This document shows positions 19,738 through 30,079 of a stretch of 64,000 bases of DNA, piece after piece. The notes under the pieces were generated by a model. That model was not told where the DNA came from. It was given only the letters and a program-made list of their open reading frames with translations, and made no database searches. Position 1 is the first letter of the stretch. The number at the start of each line of letters is the position of its first letter. Position numbers and translations under genes: made by a program. The DNA comes from Trichomonas vaginalis G3 (taxonomy: Eukaryota > Parabasalia > Trichomonadida > Trichomonadidae), in contig NC_067208.1 of assembly GCF_026262505.1 (NCBI RefSeq), positions 12,843,962 through 12,907,961 on the forward strand. The letters run 5' to 3'.

Positions 19738-22700
19738 AAGAAACTAGAATATGACAGACACACAAAGAAACTCAATGAGTTAAACGTAGAGAAAAAGAAG
19801 AAAGAAGAACAACTGAAAGAACTAAGTACAGAGGAATATGCGAAAAAAGTGTCAGAAAAAGCAGCAGAAGTAGCAAAAATGGAACAAGATGTTATAAATT
19901 TGAAAAACCATACTACTCAATATAAAGTACTGAAAGATGAAGAGATAAAACAAAAAGCCATGAAGACATATATGGATAGCGATGAGTATAAAAAAGAAGT
20001 TGAAGCAAATGTAAAGGCAGAAAAACTTTTACAGTTGCAAAACCAAACCGTACAGTATGAAAACTTAGCACAAGAAAGTAAAAATAACGACGCAGCCATG
20101 CAAAGGGCAATGAAAAGCGCAGAATATATAAAAGCTAATAATGACTGGTTAGATGCCCAAGCCAACGCCAAAGCAGCCCAACTTATAGGGTCAATAAGGA
20201 CAAAAATACAAGCGGATGAAGACAGTTCAAATGAAGCTTTAATGAATGCTGACTTTAAGAACGCCTTCGAAGCTCTTCATAGTAAGGTGAAACTAGTGAA
20301 CGACTTCTCATCTGGAAAGAAAATGAAGTCTGAAGGTTTCGACAAAGAGTTAAGAGAAGTAGCACAAAATATGACGAAAATAACAGATGCAGCAACGAGA
20401 CAGGCAGTTCAAAGTGCCTATGACGCCGTTAGAGCAACTGTTGTGGAAAGTCAAGAAAAAGAGTTACAACAGACCAAAACAGACCTAGTAAATGCTTTCT
20501 TAAAAACGAAAAGTCAGGTAGGACATTATGCTGCAGATGGAACATATGTGCCAGCTGGTGGAACTTATATACCACCAAACCCTCCAAGAGAAGCACCTGC
20601 ACCAGGACTACCTAAAACATTTACATCGTCACATGGACACAGACACAGGCATGCACCAAAACCAACACAACAACCAACACAACAACCAACAGTTCAAAAC
20701 ACTGCACCACAACCAACAGTTCAAAACACTGCACCACAACCAACAGTTCAAAACACTGCACCACAACCAACAGTTCAAAACACTGCACCACAACCAACAG
20801 TTCAAAACCCTGCACAACAACAACCACAAACAGAGCAAGGACATAAAAGAAGTAGAGAACAAGGAAACCAAGAATTCTTAAAAATGCTTAAGGAAGACTA
20901 TGGTTACCCAGATACTCTTGACTTTAGTGACAGATATAAAGAAGCTATTAGAAAGTTCAAGGAAGGAAATACTGACCCGAACCTATTTAGCTTTATGGTT
21001 CAGCACCAAATGGGATATAATTTCAAACCTGGAAAATACAAGCTCGCTAAGGGATATGATTTAATAGCATATCATCCAAATGACATGACTGAATTTACTC
21101 CGAGATATTTAGTGTCAGAGCTAAATGATAATTCAACTCTCTTCATGAAACGCGTAAAAAATAGAGACGGAACGAAAGAAGAAAGGTTTATGAGTCCGGA
21201 TGACTTAGATAGGGAACTTTTTAAAAACGGTCTCGGAATATATGAAATGCCAGCAGATGAGGTACAAGAAACTCCACAGGAAGAAGTTCAGATACAACCA
21301 GACATGGAAGAAATAGTTCAGCAACAACAGCTAGAAGAGCCTGAAGGAAACGAACAAGTCCCTCCTTTGGAAACTAACTTCACAGAACTAGATGAAGATT
21401 TGGAACAGCCGAAAAATCTTGACCCTCAACAAGTGTATGCGGGGAATATGGAATCTTTCCAAGAGTCTAAGAAAAATTCGGCTGACATAGTAGAAGAATA
21501 TCGAAAAATGTTCGCCGACATACAAAAGACTCCAACATCAGATGAAAATATTCAGCATAGAATGGAAGTACTGAAAGAAAATGTACGCAAATACAACAAT
21601 CCTTTTTACTTACGACCATATAACGTTCAATCTTGGCTGAACTCGGTGAAAATAAAAGGTTAAATTTCACCAAAACATATAGAAATGAAACATTGTTTAA
21701 AGTTCATTCAGAACCTAACCAATATGGAAACAAACCTACTTTTGTTTCTGCAGACTATGGAACTACAATGAGATGGGGTCATAAAGCTAATCCGGATAGG
21801 TGGTTTCATAAACTTACAACCACAATTCCAAGAAGTTGTAGACGCAATGGAAGTGAATGGTGAACCAGATATAGCTGGTATTTTCAGCGCGGCTTTAATG
21901 CCATTGAAAGATATGAAACATGCAGATATTTTGGACCAGTATGAAATGAACATGGCTGATGGAAATATAACACCTGACGTTCTAGAACATTTATCTCAAA
22001 GAACTACACAGAACCATAGAGATGGTATATTTGGTGAAGAGTTTAGAAAGAAAGTTAGGGAGAGAGAAGGAAGAGAACCTATTGTACATGACCTTGCAAA
22101 CGAAAGTTTACAAAATGTCATAAAAACTTACTTTGCAGACAATGAACTGAGAAGGGATGAATATTTAAGAAAACTCAAATGGACAGTACCAAATGAAATG
22201 TTAGTATTGAAAAACATGTTCCTTGACAAAATAAAACCAACTACAGAAATAAATGACGCAAGACTGAAACATTGGGTAAAAGCTTTCCCATTCACAAAAG
22301 ATATTATTGGTTACATGGAAAGAAAACCAGAATGGCTACAAAAACATATATTTGGAAACGAGCTTATTCCATATGGACAAGCTATATTTGAAGAGCTTGA
22401 ACCGGAAACTCAGGAAAGAGTCATGCAAACAATACGCGAAGACTCAAATACAAACTATGACAAAATCTTTCTAAGATATAGGTTACCTGAGATGGGCGAC
22501 CAGAGCCCAAAGGCAAAAAGGACATGGGAAATTTACAACATACTAGGTGAACATGAGGCAAAGATGCAACAACTTGAAGCAGAGGGCAAGTTACCAAAAG
22601 CGACACCAAAGAAGAAGAGTAGAACAAAGTGAAAGTAGTGAAGAAGTAACTTCATCTAGTGAAAGTAGTGGCAATGAAGGAAAAAGAAGAGTTAAAAACT

Positions 22701-22753
22701 CAGTCAGGAAGAAAGTAAAGCTTGGTCCGAGTGGGTTCTATTATGATATATAA
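19735..22753 (+). pseudogene. Large coiled-coil structural protein region (broken)
   Basis: The region is open without a start codon from the junction at 19,735 and continues with about three breaks. The first long frame (19,849-21,663) is a Lys/Glu/Gln coiled coil, then a Pro/Thr linker with five copies of a nine-residue repeat PTVQNTAPQ (27-bp DNA repeat at about 20,689-20,818), then a charged globular part. Later frames (21,847-22,632) encode a helical domain with a basic C-terminus. A tape-measure-like or scaffold role in the virion is possible; the family is not recognised. Confidence 0.55.
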
Positions 22754-22785
22754 ATCCAACTATTCTATATTTTTACCCATATGAA

Positions 22786-24393
22786 ATGTACGCCGCTCAG
22801 AATATAACGCCAACAGTTTTGGATGCCATGAACGGAAATGTTTCCGAATGGTATAACGAATGCGACAATGTCATTAGAAGGTCAGAAATAGTTCCTGGAA
22901 CTTACGAATATACAACTGCTGTTTCTTATGGAAACGTAGGTGAGTTTGGAGAAGGTTCTTCAACAACAGTAGATATTGCTTGCGACAGGTTTCATATTAT
23001 TTCTATTGACAACTCATTCTTATACGTGGAACAAGACATTGAAATAAAACCTTCTGCCAAGTTGTCTGACAAGAAAGGTTGCAATGGAATTTTCTATGTC
23101 GGATACCAATATGCTCCAGAAGTTTTCATGGAATATAAGATATATTCTAACTCTGACTTAGTTCAAACAGTAACATGGGCAAACTATGAATGGTTCGCTT
23201 TGAGAAACTCAGTACAACCACAAGCTAGAGAACAAACAGACCAGTATGCAAATATTGAGAAAATAAGAAGACTTGACCCTAACGTTCCAGGAGTTTATGT
23301 TAACCTTTCTGGTTCAGATGGAACTGCTGCCACTAAAGTAAAACTGAAACTTAGAGTTCCTTTGTCATCTTTCCTCATCTTCAGGTTTTTAAGATACTTG
23401 CCAAACTGGGCAGGAAAAATTTCTATTGAACTTACTCCAAGCAAAAATAACTTAGTCATTGCACCAACACAAGACCCATTCACTATTACAGACGTAAAGG
23501 GAACAAATCAAACATCATTCGCCGAATTTTGCAAAGACAAAGTTGACTTAGACTTTGGTTTCTCAAACTTCAACAATGAAGTAAACTATTATTTCAATGC
23601 TGCTGGAACTGCTTGGGACCCAGTTAAGTTTACATGCGAAAAATTTGAATGCAAGAGAATAGAAAGCAGACTTGCAGTCTATATGTTGGACCCAGATATT
23701 TCAAATGCTTTAGCTGCCAAATATATTGCAGTTCCACTTATGTTCCCTATACACCAAATATCTGTCAAAGACTTTGCAGGTGAAGTTGGAAACCAAAGTG
23801 CTGACCCAGGTGCAAGAACAGATATTGCTTTAACAACTGCAATGAAACATGCAGATACTATGTTTGTACTGTTCAGACGAACTATAAATGACTATTCTTG
23901 TTTCTACAACCCCGGTATTAAATATCATATAAACATAGATGGCAAATATTATCCAAGAGAAGAATATTCTACAGTTGAGGATATGAGGTCATACAACTTG
24001 ACATTAGATGCTATGAACTTTAACAACAACTTCACAACAACCATTAACCCTGAAATGCAAAGTTCTATTATGCCATATATGAAAGTATGGACTCATACAG
24101 GAGGTCAAAAAACTCAATATACAAATGGAGACCGTTCAAACTTTTGGCTTGGCATTCCATTTGCTGACTCAGAAGACTTTATGGGTGGTATTTCAACTGT
24201 TGGTACTGTACAAATACAATATACTGGTGACAGAGACGGTCCAGATGAACTGAGAGCAAAGAAGTTTACAAAACCAATAGCACTTTTCACGGAAGATGCT
24301 CTTTTGAAGATTCGTTCGATGAAACCTGCTGGGGCTCCTCAGATTGGCATAACGACAGCTTCCATCGAGCAGATTTTGGCAGCAGGTCAGTAA
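22786..24393 (+). CDS. Double-jelly-roll major capsid protein of Element 2
   Basis: The open frame has 535 residues, in the usual size range of Polinton and virophage capsid proteins. The central segment VKLKLRVPLSSFLIFRFLRY, then NWAGKISIEL, is the conserved inter-barrel region. The start follows TTTTTACCCATATGAA. Its 3' end overlaps the antisense gene at 24,287 by about 107 bases. A decayed copy lies in the last kilobase of the window. Confidence 0.8.
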   Translation: MYAAQNITPTVLDAMNGNVSEWYNECDNVIRRSEIVPGTYEYTTAVSYGNVGEFGEGSSTTVDIACDRFHIISIDNSFLYVEQDIEIKPSAKLSDKKGCNGIFYVGYQYAPEVFMEYKIYSNSDLVQTVTWANYEWFALRNSVQPQAREQTDQYANIEKIRRLDPNVPGVYVNLSGSDGTAATKVKLKLRVPLSSFLIFRFLRYLPNWAGKISIELTPSKNNLVIAPTQDPFTITDVKGTNQTSFAEFCKDKVDLDFGFSNFNNEVNYYFNAAGTAWDPVKFTCEKFECKRIESRLAVYMLDPDISNALAAKYIAVPLMFPIHQISVKDFAGEVGNQSADPGARTDIALTTAMKHADTMFVLFRRTINDYSCFYNPGIKYHINIDGKYYPREEYSTVEDMRSYNLTLDAMNFNNNFTTTINPEMQSSIMPYMKVWTHTGGQKTQYTNGDRSNFWLGIPFADSEDFMGGISTVGTVQIQYTGDRDGPDELRAKKFTKPIALFTEDALLKIRSMKPAGAPQIGITTASIEQILAAGQ

Positions 24394-24706
24394 GTTGTTC
24401 TTGAACTGACTTCTCTCCGTCAAATATTGACAGTACGCCAGTTTTGACATAATATTGTATTATAAACTTTCCTTTAGAAATATCTGTAAGTTTTGTTGTT
24501 ATATTTTTGTCAACGTCAAGAACTTTCACCATCTCGGTTATACCAACTTTCTTTGCTTTATGAAAATATTTAGGTTCAGCAAAGACTGCTATTCTATAAC
24601 ATTTTCCATTGTTTGTGTAAAGAACTATTCTGTCAATGTATTTGTATTGTTTGTGTGTGTAAACTTTGTTCTGCTTCAATTCGAAGAGATACTCGAATAC
24701 GTCCAT
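24287..24706 (-). CDS. Unknown 139-residue protein antisense to the capsid gene end
   Basis: The protein starts MDVFEYLFELKQNKVY, is beta-rich with FIIQYYVKTGVLSIF, and ends in a Ser/Glu-rich tail that is encoded across the complementary strand of the capsid gene. No family is recognised. It shares an 18-base intergenic region with the gene at 24,725, so both must be driven from one very small bidirectional promoter. Confidence 0.5.
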   Translation of the reverse strand: MDVFEYLFELKQNKVYTHKQYKYIDRIVLYTNNGKCYRIAVFAEPKYFHKAKKVGITEMVKVLDVDKNITTKLTDISKGKFIIQYYVKTGVLSIFDGEKSVQEQLTDLLPKSARWKLSLCQSEEPQQVSSNESSKEHLP

Positions 24707-24724
24707 CTTTTTATTCTAAGTAAA
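24707..24724. promoter_or_regulatory. 18-bp bidirectional promoter
   Basis: The gap reads CTTTTTATTCTAAGTAAA between two divergent ATGs. It matches the common start motif on the plus strand, and its length shows how short the promoters in these elements are. Confidence 0.5.
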
Positions 24725-25303
24725 ATGTCATTTCCGAAAAATAGAAGCGTGAGTGTTTCAAAAGGTTTAATGGCGGTGGCAGATGTGAAGTTAAATTCAC
24801 CAACTCAAACAAACAGTCAAAGTGTTATTGTCAATGTCAAAGACAGAGATGTTGAAGTGGGGAAACCATACGAAGACGAAGATGGTATAACAATTGTTCC
24901 TGTAAAAGAACCAACATATCCTGAAGTTAGCAGAGACTTAAGTTCTGTTGCAGATATTCGAAACGACTACCAACAACTGAAAGACAAACTTCAAACTCAG
25001 GAGAAGATTTGTCAAGCTTTAAGTATAATGTTAAACTTGGTCGAACACAACCCTGTAAAAGTGAACTCATATGTCATTGCACCTCATGAAGTCTTGAAAG
25101 AACTATTGAAACTTTTGACAGAGGCAGACGATATAAACATCAAAGAAATAGAACCCGACATTAGTTGCTGTGGTGTTTCATATAATGTCATTGACAAGAT
25201 ATACGTTATGAAAGGAGGTGAAACGTTGAACTTAAAGTATAGTTTCCCAGACGTCATAAAAATATTTGACGACCACAACATTTCATTAAAGTTTATTTGC
25301 TAA
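24725..25303 (+). CDS. Virion-associated-type protein with CCG motif, Element 2
   Basis: The start is placed at ATG 24,725, giving 192 residues, because the promoter motif ends there. It has a disordered N-terminus, a coiled middle (about residues 80-110) and a C-terminal domain with EPDISCCGVSYNV, the counterpart of the ECCGQ motif in the Element 1 gene at 10,926. It is followed four bases later by the penton-like gene. Function unknown; the gene order suggests a capsid-linked role. Confidence 0.65.
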   Translation: MSFPKNRSVSVSKGLMAVADVKLNSPTQTNSQSVIVNVKDRDVEVGKPYEDEDGITIVPVKEPTYPEVSRDLSSVADIRNDYQQLKDKLQTQEKICQALSIMLNLVEHNPVKVNSYVIAPHEVLKELLKLLTEADDINIKEIEPDISCCGVSYNVIDKIYVMKGGETLNLKYSFPDVIKIFDDHNISLKFIC

Positions 25304-25307
25304 GTAA

Positions 25308-26114
25308 ATGGCAGAAGACATAATGGTTTATACTATTACAACTAAAAACCCTGAGTCATATAATTCTATAACAACAAACTTACAAAGTCCTCAAGGACGA
25401 TATTGTAAACTAACCTTAAACACAATGACGACTAAAGCCTGTTTTGCTCTTTTGACACCAGAAGACTTTATTGTTGTGAATGGTAAAAAATACTCCTTTG
25501 AAGATACTTACTCAGATATACCACCAACAGGTTTTGTTGACTTATTTAATACTTTAAGTACGGGTGTAACATGTGCTGCAACTAGAGCAGGTTTCATTAT
25601 GTTTGGATGTCCGACTGAGTTTACTATAAACGATATGAGCTATAATACAAAACTTATTTCTGGTTTTTACTACCAACAGTTTCCTATAACAGGAAAAGGT
25701 GTCATACAAGGAATGTCTATTCCATTGACATTAAGCACACCAATCTTATATATTGTTTCAAACTTAGGTTCAAAGTGTTATTCGAATGTCGACAGAAACT
25801 ATTATGACCAAAAGATACTTATGCGTATAAACAATACTTTCTCTGCTGGTTTGCCTATTGTTCATTCGAATGCAGAATTTTCAACCTTAGTGAACTCAAA
25901 CACTTTGGCAAGTATAACGTTGACATTAGTTGACGCAAACTTTGTTCCTGTAAAACTTTTATGTCCTATGTATTTGTCAATGACGGCAGAAAGTTTCGAA
26001 TTGGAAGATGCAACTGGTGAAAGTATTGTATTACAAGAACAACTTCAACAACAAATAGCTCAAGAACAACAAATGCAACAAATGGAACAAATGCAACAAC
26101 AAAGTCAAGAATAA
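25308..26114 (+). CDS. Penton-like minor capsid protein 1 of Element 2
   Basis: The 268-residue protein has the vertex-protein signature near residues 150-235: ILYIVSNLGSKCYSN, then ITLTLVDANFVPVKLL, a strand with D-x-x-x-x-P-V typical of Polinton and virophage penton proteins. It ends in a low-complexity Gln/Met-rich tail. It lies between the CCG protein and the helicase with four bases to its upstream neighbour. The decayed mirror copy begins near 61,365. Confidence 0.7.
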   Translation: MAEDIMVYTITTKNPESYNSITTNLQSPQGRYCKLTLNTMTTKACFALLTPEDFIVVNGKKYSFEDTYSDIPPTGFVDLFNTLSTGVTCAATRAGFIMFGCPTEFTINDMSYNTKLISGFYYQQFPITGKGVIQGMSIPLTLSTPILYIVSNLGSKCYSNVDRNYYDQKILMRINNTFSAGLPIVHSNAEFSTLVNSNTLASITLTLVDANFVPVKLLCPMYLSMTAESFELEDATGESIVLQEQLQQQIAQEQQMQQMEQMQQQSQE

Positions 26115-26142
26115 AAAAAAATATTTTTTTATTTTTATAAAA

Positions 26143-27379
26143 ATGTACAGAATAGATGTTTCAGATTTTTATGACTTCCAAGCATTCAGAAATATGTGTC
26201 CATTTCGAGACTATAACAAAGCAGTCGAGAATTTGAAACGTTTAGTCATTTATGTCGACTCTGCCCCAGAATGTTATGTTATGAAAGAATGGGATGTAGT
26301 CTTTAACAAACCTAAAGCGACAATAGTTTCAGAACAAGAATGTAGACAGAAACTTAAGAAAATAAAAGTCGTACAAGTTGGCATGAAGATGTTAGATGCT
26401 TGGGATATCTTATTGTCAAAGTTAGAAGATTTTTCAGTTCGAGGTATAAAGTTCTATACACCTTCTCCAAACTTCTATTCTATCTTCACTGGATATAAAT
26501 ACGAACAAGTAGAATGGAAAGAAAATATTATAGAAGCTTGGTTAGACCATGTCAAAGAAATTATATGCAATGGAAACGAAAGAGTCTATGAGTATATCTT
26601 ATGTTGGTTTGCAAACATCTTACAACATCCAAGTGCTAAAAATGAAACTGCTCTCATTATAATTGGAAAGCAAGGAACTGGTAAGAACACATTCTTTACA
26701 GATATTTTGTGCAAACTGTTAGAGGGCTATTCGAACCCTAATATGACAAACTTAGAAAACATCTGCGGTAAATTTAACTCTTCAATTGAGAATATGAAAC
26801 TTATAGTTTGCAATGAACTTCAAAGTATAGATACAACAAAAGTTTTAAACTCAGATGCTTTGAAGAGTCTTATAAACAGACAAAGTTGGAGTTGTTGAAA
26901 GAAAATATAAAGACCAAAGAGTTTGTGAAAATGTTGCAAACTTCATTATGGTTTCAAACAATGCTGTTCCGATGAAGTTAGAAAGTTCTGACAGAAGATA
27001 TGTAGTTGTCAGAACGTCAGAAGCTCATATGCAAGATACAGAATATTTTGACGACTTAGCAGAAACTTTGACATCTGACTTTTACAACCACTTGTTCTCA
27101 TATTTTATGACATTAGATATTTCAAAGTTCAATCCAAGACAAATTCCACATACCGAAGAGAGACAAACATTGTTAGAAGCAAACAAGAGTGTATATGAAC
27201 TGTTCATAGATGAAACTGACTTTGAGTGTTTAGATGAAAGGTCATTGTACGATTCGTATAAACAATATTGTCAAGAATATGGTTATATGACAGCGTCTAA
27301 ACGAACATTCTTGGCAAATGTCAAAAGTCTTTTAGATGTTCAGAATGGTGTATATACAAAGAAAATTTTTTCTGAGTAA
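26143..27379 (+). pseudogene. SF3-type (D5-like) helicase (broken, about one break)
   Basis: Near residue 175 is a Walker A loop GKQGTGKN and about 45 residues later a Walker B-like strand MKLIVCNELQS, the pattern of superfamily 3 replication helicases as in virophages, poxvirus D5 and parvoviruses. The region after it resembles the winged-helix tail of these proteins. It would unwind DNA during replication together with polymerase B. The TTTATTTTTATAAAA promoter precedes it. A mirror copy lies at 60,093-61,330. Confidence 0.75.
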
Positions 27380-27416
27380 ATTTTAAAAAAAAATATTTTT
27401 TTATCCGATAGAAAAG

Positions 27417-27836
27417 ATGGCAAAATTCATCTCAGTAAACAAGTACATGTCAGGACTTAAAGAAGAACTAGACCCATTCACATATTTGAATGTTTACTTC
27501 TACCATTTTGAAAAGTCTTCATTCAGCAAAGTTTGGAACATCGAACCAGTTAAGTTTGCTATTGTGACTAAAAATGGTGCGAAATTTGAAGACTTAGACA
27601 TAGAAGGTTTGTTAGCAGTCAAAGAAAGTTTTGACAGAAGGTTCTCAAACCTTAAAGAAGGCAAAGCATACAAACTTGTTATACCTTATGAACCAAAGAA
27701 AGCAGACGACTATGAATATTATGAGTCTAAAGTTGTAGAAGTTCAAGGTAAATTGGGTAAAAAGATTTTAGAGTCTAAGCCAGTGTTTGCTCCTAAAGAG
27801 GAAGAGAACATTGACATTGACCCAGAAATGTTCTAA
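27417..27836 (+). CDS. Unknown acidic protein (139 residues)
   Basis: The protein begins MAKFISVNKYMSGLKEEL, has a mixed alpha/beta layout and ends in an acidic tail (EEENIDIDPEMF). The mirror copy (59,637-60,056) is nearly identical. Its place between helicase and ATPase suggests a replication role such as an ssDNA-binding protein, but no OB-fold motif can be proven by eye. Upstream is TTTTTTTATCCGATAGAAAAG. Confidence 0.6.
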   Translation: MAKFISVNKYMSGLKEELDPFTYLNVYFYHFEKSSFSKVWNIEPVKFAIVTKNGAKFEDLDIEGLLAVKESFDRRFSNLKEGKAYKLVIPYEPKKADDYEYYESKVVEVQGKLGKKILESKPVFAPKEEENIDIDPEMF

Positions 27837-27855
27837 AAATAAAATTTTATTTTTA
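27834..27855. terminator. 22-bp perfect palindrome holding both stop codons
   Basis: TAAAAATAAAA followed by its exact complement separates two convergent genes and contains both their TAA stops. It provides TAAA on both strands; UAAA is the known poly(A) signal of trichomonads, so it may act as a two-way 3' processing site. The same 22 bases are at 59,618-59,639. Confidence 0.55.
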
Positions 27856-28305
27856 CATGTCAAATTTCTTTTTCTCTGGAACTGGTTCAGGTTCTTTCTT
27901 CTCTTCTTCTACTTTCTTTTCTTTCTTTTCTTTCTTCTTCTTTTCTGGTGGAGTTATGTCAAATTTGGCGCAACTATATTTATGTAAAAGTTCTTTGTCC
28001 TTTAATAGCTCTTCTATTCTGTTTTCTATTTCATCTTCAAGAACAGCGCATGTGTCTTCTTTGCATTCTAAGAAGTTTTGTTGGACTTCATCTCTCCAAG
28101 AGGCGTCATCTCTGTCAACAAGTCTGTCATTGACAAATTTTAAGACTTCTCTGCTTAATGTTTTATGGTTCTTGTCATATTCCCAGAAACAGAACTTTAG
28201 AACAAATTCACCTTTCTTGTTTACACTATGTAAGATTTTATGGTCGACAGATGTTTTGCTGTCAAAAAGTTTGTCTCGAATATAGATAGCGAAATCGCTA
28301 GACAT
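27853..28305 (-). CDS. Unknown Lys/Glu-rich protein (150 residues)
   Basis: It begins MSSDFAIYIRDKLFDSK, has a helical acid-base-rich body and a very charged tail (KKKKEKKEKKVEEEKK). The mirror copy at 59,162-59,620 is nearly identical. It is divergent from the ATPase gene, sharing a 34-base AT-rich promoter gap. The family is not recognised. Confidence 0.6.
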   Translation of the reverse strand: MSSDFAIYIRDKLFDSKTSVDHKILHSVNKKGEFVLKFCFWEYDKNHKTLSREVLKFVNDRLVDRDDASWRDEVQQNFLECKEDTCAVLEDEIENRIEELLKDKELLHKYSCAKFDITPPEKKKKEKKEKKVEEEKKEPEPVPEKKKFDM

Positions 28306-28339
28306 TTTCTAAAAATAAAATTTTAATTTTTCTAAAAAT
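28306..28339. promoter_or_regulatory. Bidirectional promoter-like gap
   Basis: The gap is TTCTAAAAATAAAATTTTAA followed by TTTTTCTAAAAAT between the divergent 150-residue protein and the ATPase. Both ends show the T-run plus TCTA-type start motif. Confidence 0.45.
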
Positions 28340-29215
28340 ATGTTAGAAAAAAAGTTTGCTGACATTGACAAGAAATTTGAGAATGTTTTAAACAAGAACA
28401 AGAGGAAGTTAGAAAATGCTCAGATAAAGCCTATACATGACAAGTTCTTATTTGCTCAGAATGGTATAACAGGTCTAATTGCACCACCTGGGTCGGGTAA
28501 GACTTTCACTTATCTTAAAATGGCTGCACAACAACAAGAACTAGATGAGAAGAACCCATTTTATGAGTTAGTAGTCATTTGTAGTACTTCTGGTCAATTT
28601 GACCAAACCGTCAATTCGTTCAAAGATATTATAAAGAAGTCTAAGTTAGTATGTATAAAAGACTCTGAGTTGTTGGATTGGATAAAGAAGTACCAAAGAA
28701 GAGTTTTGAAGTATAATGCTATAAATGAGTATATAAATTCTAAGTTTAAAGACCCAAATGAGGAAATGCAGAGAATATTAGAGAAGAAACACTTCAGAAA
28801 CAAACAGAAAGAGATAGAATACATTTCGAAGAAATTGCAATCTTACGATTGGAAGACATACCCTCATAGGTGTCTTCTTATCTTAGATGACTTTGCTTCT
28901 CATCCTTTGTTAAAGAATAGAGAACAAGATATGTGTCGAATTCTTAAGAAGCTCAGACACTTTAACATCTCAGTTGTCATTTGTGTACAGACAGCAAAGA
29001 GTTTAAGTAAGGATGTTAAAAGAATACTTACTGACATTATACTTTTCCCCGGATTGTCCGAAGACGATTTCATGGAACTTATGAAAGAGTCCATGGCAGG
29101 TAAGTTTGACAGATATGAACTATGGGAGAAGTACAAAGTCATACAAGACCCTCATACTTCTTTCAGAATTCATATCTACGCAAACAAAGTTCAAATTGTA
29201 AAAAGTCAAGCTTGA
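28340..29215 (+). CDS. Packaging ATPase (FtsK/HerA, A32-like) of Element 2
   Basis: The 291-residue protein has a Walker A loop APPGSGKTF near residue 50, a Walker B strand CLLILDDFASH near residue 183 and a sensor segment SVVICVQTAKS about 35 residues later. This matches Polinton/virophage genome-packaging ATPases. It is open and full length; the mirror copy (58,250-59,125) differs by only a few residues, which indicates a recent duplication. Confidence 0.85.
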   Translation: MLEKKFADIDKKFENVLNKNKRKLENAQIKPIHDKFLFAQNGITGLIAPPGSGKTFTYLKMAAQQQELDEKNPFYELVVICSTSGQFDQTVNSFKDIIKKSKLVCIKDSELLDWIKKYQRRVLKYNAINEYINSKFKDPNEEMQRILEKKHFRNKQKEIEYISKKLQSYDWKTYPHRCLLILDDFASHPLLKNREQDMCRILKKLRHFNISVVICVQTAKSLSKDVKRILTDIILFPGLSEDDFMELMKESMAGKFDRYELWEKYKVIQDPHTSFRIHIYANKVQIVKSQA

Positions 29216-29278
29216 AAAATGTAAGTGTTCATTTACTCTACTTGTTTGAAGTTGTCAAAATACTCTGTTATTTTTCAC

Positions 29279-29557
29279 GATTTTCATGAGTTTTAGGCGA
29301 CCCAGAAAAAAGTCGGTCTCGCTGTTCTTCACTGTTTTCATAGAGTTTTGGCGACTAAGGTTTCTTACCTACTCGCTGTTCTTCACTGTTTTCATAGAGT
29401 TTTGGCGACTAAGGTTTTTTACTTACTCGCTGTTCTTCACTGTTTTCATAGAGTTTTGGCGACTAAGGTTTCTTACCTACTCGCTGTGCTTCACGATTTT
29501 CATAGAGTTTTGGCGACTAAGTTTTTTTACTTACTCGCTGTTCTTCACTGTTTTCGT
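29279..29557. repeat. 54-bp tandem repeat array, about five units
   Basis: Units share TTTTCATAGAGTTTTGGCGA and CTCGCTGTTCTTCACTG at an exact 54-base spacing. The complementary strand of each unit would read TAT GAA AAT (Tyr-Glu-Asn) like a piece of the KilA-N gene at 57,406. The array runs into a fragment that matches that gene near its R-K-P-R-E-E-I-P stretch. It looks like amplified debris of the KilA-N cargo gene. Confidence 0.65.
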
Positions 29558-29710
29558 ACGGAATCTCTTCTCTCGGTTTTCCGAGGGAAGCAATCTTATG
29601 CCATTTTACTCAGATTTTTGTGCTGAATTCAGCAAAAATAATGTTTAGGGTAGAAGGTTAGATCTCACCTGTTTTCTCACCTCTTTTCTCACCTCATGAA
29701 TTTTCATGAT

Positions 29711-30005
29711 TTCATCGTACATGTTTTGTCAAGACTTCTTCGTACATGTTTTGTCAAGACTTCTTCGTACATGTTTTGTCAAGACTTCTTCGTAAATGTT
29801 TTGTCAAGACTTCTTCATCGTAATGAACGTATATGTTTTGTCAAGACTTCTTCGTAAATGTTTTGTCAAACATGAACGTATATGTTTTGTCAAGACTTCT
29901 TCATCGTAATGAGCGTATATGTTTTGTCAAGACTTCTTCGTAAATGTTTTGTCAAACATGAACGTATATGTTTTGTCAAGACTTCTTCATCGTAATGAGC
30001 GTAAA
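29711..30005. repeat. 25-bp tandem array left of cassette 2
   Basis: Units read ATGTTTTGTCAAGACTTCTT plus CGTA with variants containing CATCGTAATGA. The inverted counterpart lies right of cassette 2 (31,651-31,975). Confidence 0.75.
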
Positions 30006-30009
30006 TCAG

Positions 30010-30075
30010 ACAAAAATATATTTTAGGGTAGATGGTTAGATCTAACCTGTTTTCTACCCTCTTTTCTACCCCAGT
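30010..30075. repeat. Palindromic end module (GGTTA type)
   Basis: It contains GGTTAGATCTAACC inside a larger palindrome of GGGTAGA/TCTACCC blocks. The same module recurs at about 30,254-30,335, 30,468-30,543, 31,568-31,650 and 33,430-33,500. It precedes a truncated family A gene end. Confidence 0.6.
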
Positions 30076-30079
30076 TATT

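Noticed and set aside
20528-20881. Reading frame rich in Gln, His and Asn over the PTVQNTAPQ repeat
   Set aside because: It is a shadow of the 27-bp coding repeat of the coiled-coil gene in another phase.
29286-29648. Reading frames with repeated FFTVFIEFWRL-type segments
   Set aside because: They follow the 54-bp array in two phases; no promoter motif and no homologue elsewhere in the window.
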